From: Fasciolopsis buskii
Lineage: Eukaryota > Platyhelminthes > Trematoda > Plagiorchiida > Fasciolidae
Direction: 5' to 3'
Assembly (NCBI GenBank): GCA_008360955.1
Contig: LUCM01010003.1
Coordinates: 83,397 to 147,396, forward strand
Length of the DNA: 64,000 nt
The translations under genes were made by a program, and so were the position numbers. Shown in pieces: positions 61,326 through 64,000 of the stretch; within the stretch, counting starts at the first letter, position 1; each line of letters begins with the position of its first letter. Below the pieces are notes generated by a model. That model had not been told where the DNA came from. It ran no database searches and saw nothing but the letters and a program-made list of their open reading frames with translations.

Positions 61326-62799
61326 GTAAGAAAATTTCGTAAGCCTCTTTATTTTGAGTGAGAATGAATGATTTTTTCTTTAGGTTTCTCGATTGAATTT
61401 TTACGCAGTGCAATTGTTATAAACGTTGCAGATTCAGCTGAGATGGAATTACCACTATAAATATTATTATGAATACTTCTTTCACAAATTTTTAATTTAG
61501 AAGTAGCATCAAAACAAACCGGAATAAATGCCTATGTTCTGAGGAATTGTGAAAACTAATCTGCGATCACTGATTATTGAATAAAATGGAACCATTTTAA
61601 TCGCCGTGAGTTTGTGCTTGCGCAAATCACTTCGAGTGGCGATTATATGTTATCAAGTGCAAAGGTCCAATATGGGCAAGCCCAGTCATGGCAAACGAAT
61701 TGTTATTTATGTATTATGTTGGGCCAACAAAATGCATTGCATCACATTTGGGCAGCCGGTGGCCCTGTTATGGCTGAAGGAAACTTCTAACAATGAGTAA
61801 AAGGTGCAGGGTGTGATTGATAGCTTATGCTACTAATGATTTCGTCGCAAACCTCCCTGCTCCATTAAATGACAAATCAGCAACACTTACGTTGACTGCT
61901 AAGTATGGTGCACACAGTGGCGGTTTTCAAGAATGTGGTTCTTATCAGGTAATACGAAGTTCACTTCGATCTAGAATATAGAAAGTTTAGTCAAAGCGCA
62001 TCCGCGAAAACGAAAATAATCTGGAAAATCGGTGTTAGTCGCAGTCTAGATTTTTTATGAGGTTCTCGTCGTCTAGCCTGGAGCTCCGATCGCAGGCGTT
62101 TAACCTTTTCTATTTCTAAGGTTCTTGCCCCCAGGCTGATATTTGATCCCAGATACTTGCTAAAACAAACGGCTTCCGCCGTTAACCCTAATCGTTCCTC
62201 AGTTTGACGATTGGTTTGTTCAGCAGTACCATACTTACCATCCTCAATCAATCACACAAACACTGTGAACTCTACAGGCCATTGGCTGTCGCACAGGATA
62301 ACAAAGACCGCGCCGTCTTTTCCTTCGACTAGGATGGGCGCTGAAAAGCACGCTTCCGTCCAAGGCTGCCGTGCTAGGTCAAACTCTACTTGTTAATGAG
62401 ACTTGAGTCAAAAGTTGTGGTCAGGGTACCCGAAAAAAGCTTCTTCTACAAGCTGGGCAGCTTTGAAGTCTCATTCGACTCAGTAACTCCAGCGCCTCTT
62501 CTAAAGCAATTATTATCAACCTCCGATCTTCTGATATAAGTACCCTGCAACATTTGGACCCAATAGATCAACCTGCTTGTGGCATTTTTCGAAGGTAAAA
62601 ACACACTGGGACCATTGTTTAAACCCAAGTGTTCACTTCACTTGGCCGCATTCGATGTGTACTTTGAAAACCATATAAGGCAAAAACAGATTTAGCTGAA
62701 AATCTTGAAGCTCTTAAAAGGTATGTATAAGGTGTCTGTAAAACCAATACAGCATAGCGTCTTCATGATAATTCTTCGTAGTCCACATACAACTTCTTT
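61326..62799. other. intron or intergenic sequence, no further exon found
   Basis: No exon with both splice sites could be supported. A minus-strand frame at 61991-62251 is charged and helical (KVKRLRSELQARRREPHKK) but without context. The distal part may be the unrecognisable 5' region of the RTE copy that follows. Confidence 0.4.
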
Positions 62800-64000
62800 T
62801 TTTAGATTCACTGTTCGTGTGTCAGTATACCTTGTTTTAGATGGCGATTTGAGGATCATTTGGTCATAAGAGCCGTGGGTGGATATTATGACTATATATC
62901 AGTTAATAATCAATCATGTGCTGTTTGGTGGGACGGTTCTGTGCACGTCAGTGGCAGTGGGGTGAATTGTCATTGTCTAATAATCGTACGCCTCCACGCA
63001 CCTGCTGAATACATCCACGCTGAAGCCAAAGACCAGTTTCACGCGGAGTTACTTGGACTACCGCGAAGGGTGCACTTGTTGGACATTGTGATCGTTGCTA
63101 GTGCTTTTAATTCCCAGCTCGGCTACTTACGCAAGAGAGAACAACGTATCCGAGGCTCATTTCTTGACCCAAATGACTGCGTTGTCAACATTGGCTACCT
63201 CAATCAAGGCTGTTTTTTTGGCGAACACAAACTTTGCCATAAAAAGCGACAACGGCTGATCTGGAATCATTCCCCTCCCTCAGGGCATTGGACTCAGATT
63301 GGTCACACTGCTATCGGTCACCCGTGGGTCCGGCCAGTGGACGATTTCCGATAATTTTTGGACGCCTATGGGCTATTATCAAACTTTGTTCCCAAATCTC
63401 TTGTTTATGCATAGTCTTTGTTTGCTCCAAGATGGAAGTTGCCATGCTGTACTGCTGATTCTGGACCATAATCTTCGACGTCAGTACGAATCAGATTTTA
63501 ATGTAGTTATTTCGATGGCGAAGTGCTCAGGATTCGATCGAAGGTTGGCGCCAGATTAAGGAAGACATGCACCCAATGGCAACCTTTACGCAGGTTTCTA
63601 GTCGATACGGGTCTCGAAGATGTAATTATTCTAGATCCCAGTTGTCCTGCCAGATGCTCGTACATCCGTTTCCCAATCTGCCGCATACAATGAGAAGCGC
63701 AATCCCCTGAGACTTCAGCTGACCAAAATCCTGCGAAACGGTCGCGAGAGTTGATGAATAGAGAAAGGTAGGAAAATGGAAGAGGCCTCAATTATCGGAA
63801 ACAGTCACAAACTTTTTCGACCGATTCAGAACCACTGCGATGGTTAATCCTTACCCTTTGGGTTGCACTTTAAGCAATGCAAGTAGATATCACTCCTTCA
63901 ATCAAAATGAAGTTCTTTAATGGGATGAATCTCCTCATAAGATATAAAGCAGCTGGACCAGCTGGACTGGCCCAGTACTTCAAGGACGGTAGTGAGGTGT
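62800..64000 (+). mobile_element. RTE-type LINE: endonuclease into RT, open at right edge
   Basis: A 164-codon open frame (62860-63354) covers the middle of the RTE endonuclease. EAKDQFHAELLGLPRRVH is followed by DIVIVASAFNSQLGYLR, where GDFNAQVG is usual, so the Gly-Asp of the motif reads Ala-Ser. SGHWTQIGHTAIGHPW stands where WTQIDHIAIGHRW is usual. After frame changes the linker shows KMEEASIIGNSHKLFRPIQN (about 63774-63830), then RYKAAGPAGLAQYFKDG (about 63938-63990), the start of the RT fingers. The rest is beyond the window. Confidence 0.8.

Overview
The window is nuclear DNA of a repeat-rich invertebrate, most likely a parasitic flatworm (trematode or cestode). Three things point there. 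The only confidently recognised host gene has 38- and 41-bp introns near its 5' end, as schistosome-like genes do. The repeats are dominated by RTE-type and CR1-type LINEs plus Ty3/Gypsy elements. There is no prokaryotic gene layout. The species cannot be fixed from sequence alone.

Layout, left to right. 1-690 (-) is the tail of an RTE endonuclease that runs off the left edge. 1540-4560 (+) is a nearly complete but heavily mutated RTE LINE. 4560-8100 holds an AT microsatellite, a candidate promoter with small exons, a possible SINE head and a LINE 3' fragment. 9100-10330, 14870-15800 and 26000-26930 are copies of one unclassified repeat family, with shorter copies at 27.4, 31.2 and 32.6 kb. 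16318-21310 (-) is a CR1-type LINE with ORF1, endonuclease and reverse transcriptase, lying against a Gypsy pol fragment (21620-23290, -). A second CR1-like fragment follows. 27-40 kb has no convincing gene.

40858-43700 (-) is a processed, disabled copy of a DDX3/PL10 RNA helicase. 45851-48975 is bounded by two inverted 428-bp arms that I read as identical. 49700-52000 (-) is a second Gypsy element. From about 54.87 kb a forkhead-associated-domain gene like FHAD1 runs on the + strand. Its FHA domain is split over three small exons, and its coiled-coil exons at 59.1 and 60.8 kb are separated by RTE insertions in the long introns. 62800-64000 (+) is one more RTE copy, leaving through the right edge.

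Nearly all the coding similarity is therefore decayed transposon. The FHAD1-like gene is the one clear host gene and the DDX3 copy is a dead retrogene. Family names come from motif recognition by eye; no database search was possible.
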